Assembly: GCA_029747015.1 (NCBI GenBank)
Contig: JAKOGI010000442.1
Span: 492,777-556,776, forward strand
Reading direction: 5' to 3'
Source: Carnegiea gigantea
Taxonomy: Eukaryota > Streptophyta > Magnoliopsida > Caryophyllales > Cactaceae
DNA: 64,000 bases
Part shown: positions 44,171 to 55,931 of the stretch, piece by piece
How the letters are laid out: each line of letters opens with the position of its first letter
How positions within the stretch are numbered: position 1 is the first letter of the stretch
The notes under the pieces: model-generated
Databases searched by the model: none
Told to the model about the DNA's origin: nothing
The model's input: the letters and a program-made list of their open reading frames with translations, nothing else
Made by a program: the position numbers and the translations under genes

Positions 44171-46135
44171 TTCGAACTTAAAGTACGTAGTTAGCATTTA
44201 ATTCAAACTAGGTTCGTAATAAAATTGTCAGTTGTTATTTTATGGCTCATTTCAATTCCTTTTAAAACTCAAAGAAGGGTGTATAAATAAACTGACAGCT
44301 TAAAACGTTCCAAACTTGCTTCTATTTCAAACTTAAAGCACTTGGCTCGTTTATAAGGCAAACAAGGTTCCTTCATAAACTTTCAATGTAAACGCTTCTT
44401 AATAATCATAATCGTTTTACTAGCGCATAACTCGGAACTCAATCGAAACTCAAGTAGGCTGCTAGCACACAATTCAAGCTTAATTTCATAATTGATACTT
44501 TAAGACACCCTTTTTCAGATCGCTTAAATCCTTCTCAAACATAAGGAGAAGTTATATACAAATCAACGCCTTAAAACATTTTGGAACTCACTTTTAATTC
44601 GCTTTTAAACTTCCTAAACCTGTCGACTATTCAGTTGAGCCACTTCTTGAGTAGTTCGACGATTTAGGATTTTTTTGGACTACAATCAACTTCGTAACTG
44701 ATAGGCAATTGGTAGGTACTTAAAAGCATTCGAAATTATGAAAACATGCATTTAACAATCCTTCTTAAACATGTCTAAATTTCATGAATTAACTACTTAA
44801 TGTCACGTAGCATATTAAGGGGAAAAAGGCTTCACAGCCAGCACATTCATACACTTCACAGCACAATTCGGCAGAAATTACTCAATAAGTCACACATCGC
44901 CTGGCAATCCACACAATTGCGATAATCACAACCCAGCCTCTCTCCTCACACATCCCGGACCACAAGAAACTCAAATTCCTCAATAGTTCCACCTCGAGCC
45001 ATCCAATTACCAACTCAGTTTAATAATGTCGTACACAAGCTGATAATTCACAAAACCATCATATAAAAGCATAGCATTCTCATCAATAGCCCCATATAGA
45101 AATTAAGTGCAGCTATACTGATTTGACAATAACTTCTAAATAGTAATCAACATGCTTTACTAATGCCTTAATTCACCCAATTAGCATTTTTAAACTTCAA
45201 AACATGATTCAGGGCTAATAAACTGATGAAGTGACAACACTAAGGTGATGATCTGATTATTAATAACTCAGCAAACTTCCAAACTATCTAGCCATTAATA
45301 ATCCAACAGCAGTTTCAACATGCAATTAACCCACAATTAACACCATGTTCGCAATTTTCTCAATTTCAATTCTAAGTTCACCCAAACTGCTTCCTAAGTT
45401 CAAATCAACATGCGCTAACTAATTTAGTTAAAAATCATTGAAATTAATAGTAATTTAGGAGTAAGGAAATCCCCACCTTGATTCCGAGTTAGGTGTTCGA
45501 TCGAAGGCTCACTAGCTTGACTTTGGGTACTCGAACGGCTCCAAACTCCGACCTTACCCTCTGGTCACGCGAGCAGCACCAAATTCACGCCCAAACCTCA
45601 CCAATTCGAACCCTAAATGGACCTAAATCTCATTTACCAACTTGAAATTGAATTGGGTGTTCGTAGTTGCGAATTTTTGCTCTAATTTATAGAGGATTGA
45701 AATAACTAGAAGCAAAATTACATGACCATACCTGGGCAAGTGTTCGTGCTCTAATTCATTGCCCAAAATTCTCTGTGAACGTGGTGCATGCATTCGGATT
45801 TTAGCCCAGATTCGCTCCAAACGTTCTCCAGGCTGTAGGGGTGGTCGAATGGGAGAGTTTTGCAGCTAAAGCTGGCGAAAATTCTCTAGGTTTTGTTCTA
45901 AGATGAACAATGGTTGGTGTCGTTAGCCTAATTCATATCCCGAACTCTAAGCCCAAATCGATAATATAATATTTCATCGACTATTCAATCCAAGAAATTA
46001 TCGAGGTTCGATTCAATAAACATCGAACTACTTCTATGGGTGACAACCTAATCGTATTCGGATTCCTACTCGAATTAGTACTCGTTAAAAACCGTTAATA
46101 ACGCTTATTAAAAATCATCGACAGATTTACAAAAC

Positions 46136-46160
46136 TAATAATAATAATAATAATAATAAT
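46136..46160. repeat. (AAT)n microsatellite in G3 3' LTR
   Basis: About eight AAT repeats near the LTR start on the minus strand. Confidence 0.9.
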
Positions 46161-46316
46161 TTTAATAGCGACAACAATATTCTTTTTAATAAAATCATCG
46201 CTCACATAGGCACGTCAATAATAATTTAACTCGTATTGCTAAATAAAATAGGTTTTTATAATGTAACAAGGCGTTACGAACAACTTAATAGAAAATAAGG
46301 TACGCGGGCCTTACAC

Positions 46317-46332
46317 CCTCCCCCCTTAAAAG
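46317..46332 (-). promoter_or_regulatory. Polypurine tract of G3
   Basis: The minus strand reads ATTCTTTTAAGGGGGGAGG just before the LTR start, preceded by TTCAAGGACAAG, a variant of the usual TTCGAGGACGAA. Confidence 0.88.
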
Positions 46333-46860
46333 AATCTTGTCCTTGAAATTGCTTACTTGGAGGAATTAGTGTGGGTACTTCTCCTGTATTCCTTTCAAAA
46401 TCTAAGCCACTCTATGCTTAGCTATCCATTCCGTCTCCAGAGTAACATCCCATCCTTAGGTTTCTAGTTATACCCAATCATTAGGGAGCATTTTTCCCTT
46501 ATATTAAAGCAACTCAGTCTCTACAGGTAGGGTCGGTATGGCATATAGTTCCTAAGGAAGAGGTCATGTAAAGTTGCATACGCATTTCATGAGGCTTACT
46601 AACAAGTTCCTTCACAAATCAAGAATAACAAAAGGGTGAGTGGTGCTAGAATTAGACAGGATGGGGGCATAAAGTTTCGTAAGAAGAAGAATACCTAACC
46701 TTGTGTTAATAGGTTCCCCAGTCTCTTTTCCTTCTAGCTAAGCATCCAATTGCCAGTTAGTGGCTTCTGGCTGCTTCTAATGTCCCCTGAGGGAGCTCCA
46801 ACGGTTGGACGATCTCGTTGCGCCGCTGGCTTGATTCCCGTCCCGGATATCTGAGTATGA
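46333..46860 (-). other. G3 internal tail between gag and PPT
   Basis: About 530 bp where a full element would hold all of pol. One minus-strand frame reads ELYAIPTLPVETELL and, after stops, LETEWIAKHRVA and QEKYPH, which may be the very end of an integrase or chromodomain tail; this is weak. The rest shows nothing. It indicates a large pol deletion. Confidence 0.45.
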
Positions 46861-47693
46861 CCCCGTCTATTCCATGTAGCCTTTGGGCAATTTGCAACTT
46901 TGTGACCTATACCACCACATCCAAAACATGGGCTCGTAAAGCTTCTGCACGGACAAGGGTGTTGTCGTTCACATTGGTCACATGCTTTCCTCGGTTTCCA
47001 TTGGGCGGCTTGCTTTCCTTTGTCCTATTTCATCCCATGTTTAAACCTCCTGAAGTTTCTATTTCCTTGAGAATTGGATCCTCCAGGGCCAAATTTCTTC
47101 TTTACTTGGTCCTTTTTTCTATTCTCAATTTCAGTTTCATTCATGATGTGGACTATTTTCATAGCCTTTTGGTACATTTCTTGAAAATTATTGTAAGTAT
47201 ACCCTGCTATTATCTGCCTCACTTCCCCTCTTAATCCCTGTTCGAAGTGGTCCATCCTCATTTCTTCGGTGGCCACTTGATTTGGTGCAAATCGGCTTAG
47301 CTCATTGAATTTCGCCGCATATTCTATTATGCTTATTTCTCCTTGCTTCAAGCATAAGAACTCCTGTTCCTTAACTCTTCTTACATCTTGAGGGTAATAT
47401 TGACCGTCCATTAAGGCTTTCAGTTGGTTCTAGGTTAACGCTGGTTCACCTACCCTAGGTTTCACTGTCCCTCACCATAACTCAGCTTCTTTTTCAAATT
47501 GATAGGTGGCCCGATGCACCTTAAACCTCTCTGGACATTCCATGATTTCAAATAAGTTTTCCATTCTCCAATGCCACTCCTCGTATGCCATAGGATCAAT
47601 TCCACCTTCAAACTTGGAAGGTTTAAGCTTATTAAATTGACATATTATCCCCATGGCAGTTGGTTATGGTATTAGTTCACATCGAGGAGGCAT
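46861..47693 (-). pseudogene. gag: Gag polyprotein with intact zinc knuckle, broken by stops (G3)
   Basis: On the minus strand the likely start MPPR is at 47693. Then FNKLKPSKFEGGIDPMAYEE (capsid N-terminal part, to about 47580), ECPERFKVHRATYQFEKEAE near 47530, a TGA at 47472-47474 and a TAG at 47430-47432, both at places where the family has Trp (TGG). The frame then runs open from 47411 to 47025 (LKQGEISIIEYAAKFNELSR, APNQVATEE, RGEVRQIIAGYT). The knuckle CFGCGGIGHKVANC at 46887-46928 keeps all four ligands but needs another frame. Gag forms the particle and packages the RNA. Another TAA lies after ELIP near the start. Confidence 0.9.
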
Positions 47694-47699
47694 CTGTCA

Positions 47700-48586
47700 T
47701 ATAATATCAAAATTTCACTAAGTAGCTAAAATCCTTTATGTAGCAACTATCTATTCAAAATCTACTACACTGATTCTAAACTTCCAAAAACTTATGCCTC
47801 TAACTACGCCTTCCGTAAATTAAGTATCTCATATTCTATCTAATCACCACATTCAAATTCTTCTTTGGCCTTCCTCTATCTCACTTACAGGCTCGAAGGG
47901 CAATGCTCTCACACCTTTCCAAGTGCAACTGTATCCTTTCTCTTGATATGACCAACCATCGAGGCCTTACTTCCCTCATCTTATGCTCTTTAGGTGTCAC
48001 TCATACCTTCCCTCTAAAACCTTTATTACTGATCTCATCCAATCTTACATAACTACACATCAACCTAATTTTGCTCATCTCCCCTATAACTTGGGATCTT
48101 CTTATAACACAACACTCTAAATGTATGCCTCCATTTGTATCATCCCAGCCTCATATCGCAAAGTCATTGTCCTCATCAGTATCTTCATTACCTTGTATGA
48201 TCAAATCTAAGTATTTAAACTTCTTAGTCTTCGGTATCATCATATCAATGCTAACTTCCTCCCGTGCCTCTTCATTCCTTTCACTTGACTTACATTCCAA
48301 GTACTCAATCTATACCCTTTAGACTCCAAAATACGTCTCTACTTTTCTAACATATTGTTAGGTTCCTTCGAGTGTCTCTCTACTAAGACAATAAAGGTAG
48401 TAAACAGCATTCACCACAGTATTTCATCCTACATGTCATTCATAAACTCATCCGAGACGATTGTAAATGGGTTTAAAGATAATCCTTGATATAACCTAAT
48501 ATCAATCAAGGACGTCCTTTAGGTCTCTTCCTAGCATCCTAATCCTTAGTCTCCGCTCTCTCATACATATCTTTAATAACCCTAAC
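47700..48586 (-). pseudogene. LINE reverse transcriptase, C-terminal part (split by G4)
   Basis: Minus-strand frames match the plant LINE-type reverse transcriptase: IKDMYERAE at 48580, FTIVSDEFMNDM near 48455-48420, the catalytic box at 48393-48404, LESKGYRLS near 48330, EYLECKSSERNEEAREEVS to about 48250, IPKTKKFKYL near 48210-48235, then KMREVRPRW near 47970 and RGRPKKNL near 47870. The catalytic FADD reads FTTF, so both Asp are lost. About 35 residues are missing between the GW and the LMC segments. It lies in the G3 leader between PBS and gag start, on the same strand. No poly-A tail is seen at its left end. The N-terminal side continues at 60023. Confidence 0.85.
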
Positions 48587-51500
48587 TGTAACACCCCCAG
48601 CCCCTAGGGCCGGAAGCGTTACATTTTCCTAACTTCTTGCTTAAATTTTGGGAAGAAACGGACAGAGTTTCCCCTAAAAACTGACCATTTCTAGGCTATA
48701 AGCCTTATAATAAATCTCTGCAATTTAACAGAAGCGTAAAACATTTAAAAGAAGCTCAACGGCCACACACCGGAGTTCATAACTCAATGAGCCACTCGCT
48801 CGGAGTACGCCAACCAGATTAATTCATGAGCAAAGAAGAAATGAAAGATACAACTTAAGGATTCACACAATCGGAGTATTGGGGTTTACATCCCAAAACA
48901 TAACTAACTTTAACCAAAGACATCTAACTGACTAGATGGTTGACTCATAAGGCCATACAGAGCGACTCATAAACAATACGCATTACATGAACTTAGAATA
49001 CCAGTTGACAAACATTTCAAACTGAGAACACATAACGTGACTTCATTAAACACGTAAGATCCCCTCAAATGAGTACAAACGACACCTTGTAAGTATGAAC
49101 AGATTCCATCTTGACATAGCTGATTCAACTTTTTCCTGTTATAAAGAAAACCTGGGGAAAAAGGGGAAAGAGTAGTAGGATGAGCAACCACACGCTCAGT
49201 GAGTGTCCCCTAACCCCCTTAAAACCAAAACCGTTGCAGGCAGTAATATCTTTACTAGTCATATATCACGTATCCATACTTTACTATCATATTAGGCATT
49301 CATAAAATTCTTATGGAAATATCACTAACCATAAACTTCACTTTAGGCACTCAAATATATTTCTAGGTCTCTAAATGACCAAACTTCTTTACTACCAGGC
49401 AGTCAAACATTTAAACAAGGGACGAGGTTAAGCACAGAGACTTTCGTTTTCATAAACATAACTTCTTGGCATTCTATTCCAACTATGCATGAAACCCTAT
49501 TCATATGATGTGCACATAAGGTTATTTCTTTTCAGAATCATACTCTTCTTGGCGTTTAATTCGTATGGTATGCATAAGATACACGCATTTCAAGTCTCAA
49601 TCAATTCTCATTCATAGGATATGCATGAAATATGCTCATAAGACTTACTTCTCATATTCGTGTCTTACTTAGCGTCTCATTCATAAGGTATACTTAGAAC
49701 ATGCACATGTCATACACAGGAAGTTTTCCTTCTTTTACTGAAAACACTTCATTTAGTCTCTTGAGGCTCATAAAAACTCTTCTCTTAGCCTCTTGAGGCT
49801 CATATTCTTTTAAAAGAATCTCTTTCATCTTAGTCTCATAATGACCCTTAAAAACTTTGTTTCTGAAATACTTAAAAATGCAAAACACCAACTGCTTTTC
49901 TTATTTAATAAGAAACTACTCTGAGCATAAGATCATCATAAAGTGCTGGTTGGGAGAGATCTACACTCAGTCCCAGTGAGATTAACTCACACTAAGCTCT
50001 TACTCCCGGGATGGCAACTGACTTTGGACCTTAACCCTCTTCAGGGTCTCTAGGGATTACTCCCCAGGCTAGGGATTCCCCCGTTCAAGCAGATTCACTC
50101 CCATCTACTGTCTCTAAGCACTTATCTTAGCCATTCAAAATGGTCATAACGACTAGCAAGTTTGCTGCCTCTCACAGCGAAATCCTTTATCATGCAACTC
50201 ATGCCTTTGCAAAACTCTTTAGGATTCCCCCGTTCAAGCAAGTTCACTCCCAAAACTGTATTCATTTAGTTAAAATATGCCATCATGCACTAATATTTAT
50301 GGCTACTATTATTTCAAAACGTGAAATCCTTCTTTGAAAATCTCAACCTTGTGCACATAATGTAACTTGAGGACATGAAAGGGAAGGGGGGTCCACATGT
50401 ATCACATTTAAACACTTCACAATCAATTCATCACAATGAGCCACATATGGCCTCACAATCCACACGATTGCGGTTAATTCACATCCCATACTCCCTCCTC
50501 ACAAGCACCGTGCCATAAGAACCTCGAACCACTCATAGTTCTACCTCAAACCATCCAACTACCATCTCGATTTTCAATTTGATAATCATAACTTATTATC
50601 AAAAAGGGTCTTATGAAATAGCTGCGTATAACTTACCGAGCAAGCAGCAACCATCACATAGCTCGTCACCATATACAGTAGCATAAATATATAGGTATGT
50701 TTTGCATTAACTTGAAATAAGAACTTAATTAACTGAAATAAGCTCACAACGCATGAAACTTAGTCTACATTCATGACTTGCGAATAGAAGGTAAGTATAC
50801 CAAATTCATGCCACTTTTACGCATAACTAATCAACTTACATTCAAAGCATAACCATCCAACTAAACATGCATTGGCTTAAAATGATCTCAGGTCATTTCA
50901 AAGGGTACTCTTAAGCATGAATTAGATAGCTCAATGTGCGTCAATTTAAAGAATGCTTGTCATGCAAGGGTTACTTATAAATATGAACTAATCAAATTAG
51001 CCTACTTCGATCTTAGGTGATCTTGGTTCATTTCAAACATTCATACATTGCAGTTGAGGGGTAAATATGCTCACTTTGTCATTTAAATGTTATTTCAGCA
51101 TAGTACGATTCTAAACGTTCATTTATTATATCGAGATCATTATTCGAATCTAAATAAGTCATTTAAGCATAAGTCCTTTCAGGGTGTTCGTTTCTTTCCG
51201 AACCTGTTAATCGAGCATGAATTAACTAAGTGTACATGGGTCGATTCTAGGCATTTATAGTCTATTACGAAGTCATTGAACGAACACGATTCCGCTGAGC
51301 ATACAAATAACGATTCTAAGCATTTAAAGTTCACTTCAAAGTTATTAAACGATCATGGGTCATTTATGGTTTATTTCAAACTTAATAAACGATTATGAAT
51401 TAACTAAACGTACATTCGTTGTTTCTAAACATTTATAATCCACTTTGAAGTTAGTTTTCAGGCATCAATTAACTGAATAGGTTCGAATCAAAGCTAAACA

Positions 51501-52684
51501 TGCATAATTCACTTCGAATAAAGTCTTCAAGCATGAATTAACCAAATAAATTCGAATCAAAGCTAAACACGCATAATTCACTTCGAATTAAATCTTCAAG
51601 CATGAATTAACTAAATTCACTTGAATCAATTCTAAGCCACTTTCGAGTATTAATCGGCTAAACTAACATATGTCGATTCGAAGTCACTATTGGGCATAAA
51701 CTAGCTAAACTTAACATGCTTCGCAACTTAAAACTTAAAACGATTGTGAAACTACTAATACTTAGGAGGTGAGAAACACCCACCTTGATTCCACGCTAGA
51801 GACACGCGATTTAGCTTGAATTGAGGCCAAAACGCGAACACTAACACCTAGATACTCCTCTGCTCTTCGCGCGTGACTCGACCTAGCCCAAACCCAAAAA
51901 CCTAACTCGTGATTTCTGAGGAATTTAGGCACAATTGAGATGGAATTAGGGCGAGAATCCAATTTGTAGAAGAGAAGAGGTTTGAAATTCACCTTGCATG
52001 CTCCAAATCTGCTGGGTGTTCGGCCGGATTCATACCAAACCAGCATTGCCAGCACCCAGTTTTCGGCTCAGCCATGCGTGGGGTGGGTCGCCAGCGCGTG
52101 GGGTGGGTCGAGCTTCTCTGGCCGGGATACACATGTGTAGAGAGGAGGAAGTGAAGTAGAGGGTGGTGGAGAGATAGGGGAGCCAGGCGCAGGAAAATGA
52201 AGAAGAAGAATGAGGAGGGTGAGAGGGGGGGTCGGGGGTTTCACGCGTGATAGCCCCCTCTTTTTTTTGTTGTTTATTAATGCTTACTCATCAACTAAAG
52301 TTGCTAGCTCAATCTCGTACCCCTTATCCTAAACTGAATCATTAATACAATCACTCATCGATTATTCGTTCCTAAAATACGTCAAGGTTCGATTTTAATA
52401 AACCTCGAAACTAATTCTAAGGTTGAAATCCTAATCGAATTCGGGAAACGACTAAATAAATTGAATAACGACTAAATTAAACTATTGATATAATATAAAA
52501 GCACAAATAGCACAAATTAACTTTGAAATCAATAATAGTAATAACAATCCCTTTTAAATAAAATTATGGCCCCCAAAAGCACATTGATAACCATTTAACT
52601 CATACAGTTACTAAAAATACGATTTTATAACGTAAAAAGGTAAGACAGGCAGGTTAACTTAAACCAAAGAAGGCGGGTCTTACA
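48587..52684 (-). repeat. G4 3' LTR
   Basis: On the minus strand it starts TGTAAGACCCGCC at 52684 and ends CTGGGGGTGTTACA at 48587, 4098 bp, with TGTAA/TTACA ends. It is about 95% identical to 55932-60022 by eye. It holds the GCTCAGT motif (49194-49200), AGCCTCTTGAGGCT repeats (49754-49800), a repeated CCCCCGTTCAAGCA block (50079 and 50224), 69-bp repeats (51484-51621) and a GC-rich island (52020-52250). Confidence 0.93.
51484..51621. repeat. 69-bp tandem repeats in G4 3' LTR
   Basis: CGAATCAAAGCTAAACA starts at 51484 and again at 51553; both are followed by GCATAATTCACTTCGAAT and CTTCAAGCATGAATTAAC. More decayed relatives occur from 51100 on. The 5' LTR has them at about 58828-58965. Confidence 0.8.
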
Positions 52685-52685
52685 C

Positions 52686-52700
52686 CTCCCCCGCTTAAAA
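52686..52700 (-). promoter_or_regulatory. Polypurine tract of G4
   Basis: The minus strand reads TTTTAAGCGGGGGAGG before the LTR start, preceded by TTTCGAGGACGAAATTC. Confidence 0.88.
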
Positions 52701-55700
52701 GAATTTCGTCCTCGAAATTCTAAATCTAAGTTCAGTCTTTCCTAAAATGTACGCACACAGCTAAGATCTATGCGGTAGGTTTCCAAAAGGTTTCATTTCA
52801 CAATCACTACTTCCTTTAAATCAAAAGAAATGGCTTATGGTATCCAGTCTCCTTCTCGCCAATCCTCTTCAAGCGTCTACTCACTCTATTTAGGTGCTGA
52901 GGGCAAATTGCATTGGAGAGGGGCAAATGAGTTGGCGTGGAAAACCATATTAAACTCATTTTTGAAAGGGACAAGGACTTTAAATCACCTACGCACTACT
53001 CGCATCATGACAAGGAGCTCTATGCACATGCATCGCTATGGGTTGGCGTCCAAGGATATGACTTCAGGCCGCAACAAACAACGATCATAACAGTTAACCC
53101 TGAGACCCCTATGACACTCTAGAGTGATAAGAACAATTCAAAGCATTAGGTCAGATCACCTTAGCATAATGACATTACATGAATCGATAACTCAACGTTT
53201 TCAAGTCAAGAATCACATGTAACATGAATCAATCCATCACATACACATAGTACACAACTTAGAAGAGGATAAATATGCAACCCATTAGTCACGCAAGGAA
53301 ACAATTGGGAAGCTACAAAATAGAAATTGGGTCGATGTGTAGTAATAGGCCGGTTTAGGTTAACACATTAATCGCGTAAGGCAACAAATACATGGTTCCT
53401 TGGTTGTGTGGATTCGGCACAAGGTTCTTACACCTAGTGTTGCCTTTATACGATTCATGCATCATTCTGGTTAATTACATTGACAACTAAGCTTCACAAC
53501 TCAATAGAAGGCTTCGATAAGGACTCCCTGATGACCCTTAGTCCAACCAACGCCTTTGAGGTGTTGACAGGTGAGTACGTGCATATATAGGCACACCTTA
53601 AGGGACAATAATGGTAATATGCAAAACGATACCATACCTAGGTAACAGATAACTAGTTTGGAGAAATAGCCTCACATAATAGCCAAGATGTGGTGAGATA
53701 GCATTAGCATCATGCATTATGTTTTAGCAAAGCATCATCCGAGGTTTTCCATGAGATATCTCATGTATCACATAAAGTTCATCATGCATAACACAACGCA
53801 GGCTAACTCAATCATATTAATCCAGGACACTCAGTGGAACCTCGGTTGAACCCTGCCAGGGGTTGTTTTTCACATATCCATCCATATGTCTTAAGCTTGG
53901 GCATCCAGCTAGAGTCACTGGTATACTAGCATGCTGTAGGGCTATAGCATAGAATGTACAAGGCAATTAGATACGAGAGTAAATTCCTAAGATCACAACG
54001 TCCTCCTACTAGACATATGAGCAACATTTCGCTCAATTAATCATAAAAGACATAAGCATGTAGACGATGAGCAACTCCACTACAATCACGGGTACTCTAG
54101 CATACCAAGCTATGATGCATACAGAGGTTAATATTCGAATGCAAAAGCCGTAGTCGCGCAATCATGACATGAAATATGTGCACAGCTGGCCAGTTAACCA
54201 CAGGTCTCTGACATAAAGGACCAATTGCTATGTAATGATTAGTTAGGTGCCATTATATGAAGCAACAACTCACGTGGTTTGAATTATTTGGCCAATTTAG
54301 TGACGCGCTAAACCAGAATCAAGTCAAACAAATACCACAAAGTTTACTTGCTAAACCATTCACTCATAAAACATACAAGGGCCCATGCATATCATTCTAA
54401 GTGACTATATACACTCCCAAAGTCTTACATTGTGCAAAATGTCATGATTATGCTTCGAAACACACACATGTTCACAATCATGCCATACATAAAGGCCACC
54501 TAGGCGAGCATACATGACTGCAACTCTTATTTGCAACCAAGGCAAGGTATGTCTTGGGGCTTGTCAAACCATTAAGAATTAGCCAATAGTCAGCTAACGA
54601 GGGTAAAAACGATGTCATCAATGGTCTTATGAATATATGCTGAAGCTTTGCAACACATTTGTCTCTTAAGGTAATCGTAGAGGTCCAAGGAACTCCTAGA
54701 AAAGGGAGAAAGGCTTCACCTTCTACTTTAGGGCACTCTGGCTTCTGCACTTGGTGTTAATACCTAAGAAAATGGTAGAAGGTGTAATTCCTTACCCCAG
54801 AAGGTAGCAAAGTGATACATGTGGTATAACAATTCCAAAGTCTGTCAGGTCATTCCTTACATTTCCACTCTAGATGTGTTAGAGTTGATAAGGCTAAGAT
54901 ACAATCAAGCCTAGAATAAAATAGCATTTCATGCCACTACGAGCATAATGCTTAGCTGACTTGAGGGTAACATTAGTCACATGCAGGGGTACGAGGAATA
55001 CTCCACATGTAAATAGCAATACAGATTGTGGCCACATCTAAGTGTCAATAACATATATGGGACAACACCTTGGCAACAGCTTAAGACCATATCACATCCA
55101 TTATATTGACACATGTATAAGTAAGGTTCTCGCTTAGTTCCCTTAGCGATTGAGAATCCACACAAATGGGGTATTGTTAAAAAGAAGCTTTCAGTCAAGA
55201 GGGGTAATTCTTAGTCACTTATAACTTGTCATTTACACATCAAGCAACGTATGCATGTTGGCAGATAGGCATCCAAAACATTTAGTTGCATATAGAAACT
55301 TATAACAGTAGCAAAGACTCGAGTGTGATTATAAAGCAAATGCAAGCTTTCAAATACGGCATTAAAGCCTAACCACATAATTAGAAGGGTCTTTCAATGC
55401 GAAGCAAACATCTTAACTCACTATTTAGAAAGGTCTCAACTTTCAAAACCTATAGGTTTTCAAACGAGAAATAGTCCAACTGCCTCTAGCCTATCCCTAC
55501 CAACCATCAAGTACGTCTACTCATTCCATTACGGGGCCCGAGGGGCAAATCGTACCTTAGGGGCAAGAATATGCTTAGAGTTCAGACATTTTCAACCGTT
55601 TGAGTTCAAACCAAGTGCGCTTTAAACCTTTGATTTAAACCATCAAGGCGCATTTATAAAATAATCGCTGCTAAGCTAACACTTAGCTTATTCACGAATA

Positions 55701-55891
55701 CGCGAGTCATTCAGTCCATACTCTAGCAGAAGGCTCACTTATGCAATCAATAAGCTCATTAAAGCCACACATAGCCCACTAGACGCATCGACTTTCACAA
55801 CAAAGAGCGCATTTGCACACAAAGGCACGGCATATAGCACCTCATCCTAAATACGTTCCTAGGCGACTATATGAAATGTAAGACTCAGGTC
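52701..55891 (-). other. G4 internal region, no recognised coding
   Basis: No gag core, zinc knuckle, protease, reverse transcriptase or integrase motif is seen in any frame. The longest frames (52830-53090 plus, 52937-53122 plus, 54478-54750 minus, 54977-55198 minus) match nothing I know. The plus-strand frames would be antisense to the element. The region is less AT-biased than the G2 non-coding part. Confidence 0.65.
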
Positions 55892-55906
55892 GCGGCCTAT
55901 GGCCGC
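55892..55906 (-). promoter_or_regulatory. GC hairpin beside the G4 PBS
   Basis: GCGGCC-TAT-GGCCGC is a perfect 6-bp inverted repeat with a 3-base spacer, four bases from the PBS on its 3' side in the element RNA. It could help packaging, dimer formation or priming; this is inference from position. Confidence 0.6.
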
Positions 55907-55910
55907 AGGA

Positions 55911-55927
55911 CCTTTGCTCTGATACCA
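55911..55927 (-). promoter_or_regulatory. Primer-binding site of G4
   Basis: The minus strand reads TGGTATCAGAGCAAAGG, matching the first 12 bases of the initiator tRNA-Met complement, four bases after the LTR end. Confidence 0.94.
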
Positions 55928-55931
55928 TCAA

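Larger units (their letters stand above)
41537..46315 (-). repeat. G3 3' LTR
   Basis: On the minus strand it starts TGTAAGGCCCGCGTACC at 46315 and ends TTGGGGGCGTTATA at 41537, 4779 bp. The 5' LTR ends GGGGCATTACA. Contents from the inner end: the GCTCAGT motif (42025-42031), the inverted repeat AGCCTCTTGAGGCT (42584-42597), short repeats around 42925-43130, the 60-bp array (43265-44170), a mixed AT-rich part and an AAT repeat (46136-46160). No coding seen. Confidence 0.92.

Noticed and set aside
46818..47234. 138-codon plus-strand frame, the longest in the window.
   Set aside because: It is the antisense shadow of the G3 gag, whose capsid and zinc-knuckle motifs are on the minus strand.
52830..53122. 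Two overlapping plus-strand frames in the G4 internal region that look protein-like.
   Set aside because: No family recognised, they are antisense to the element, and only one copy is available, so there is no evidence of selection.
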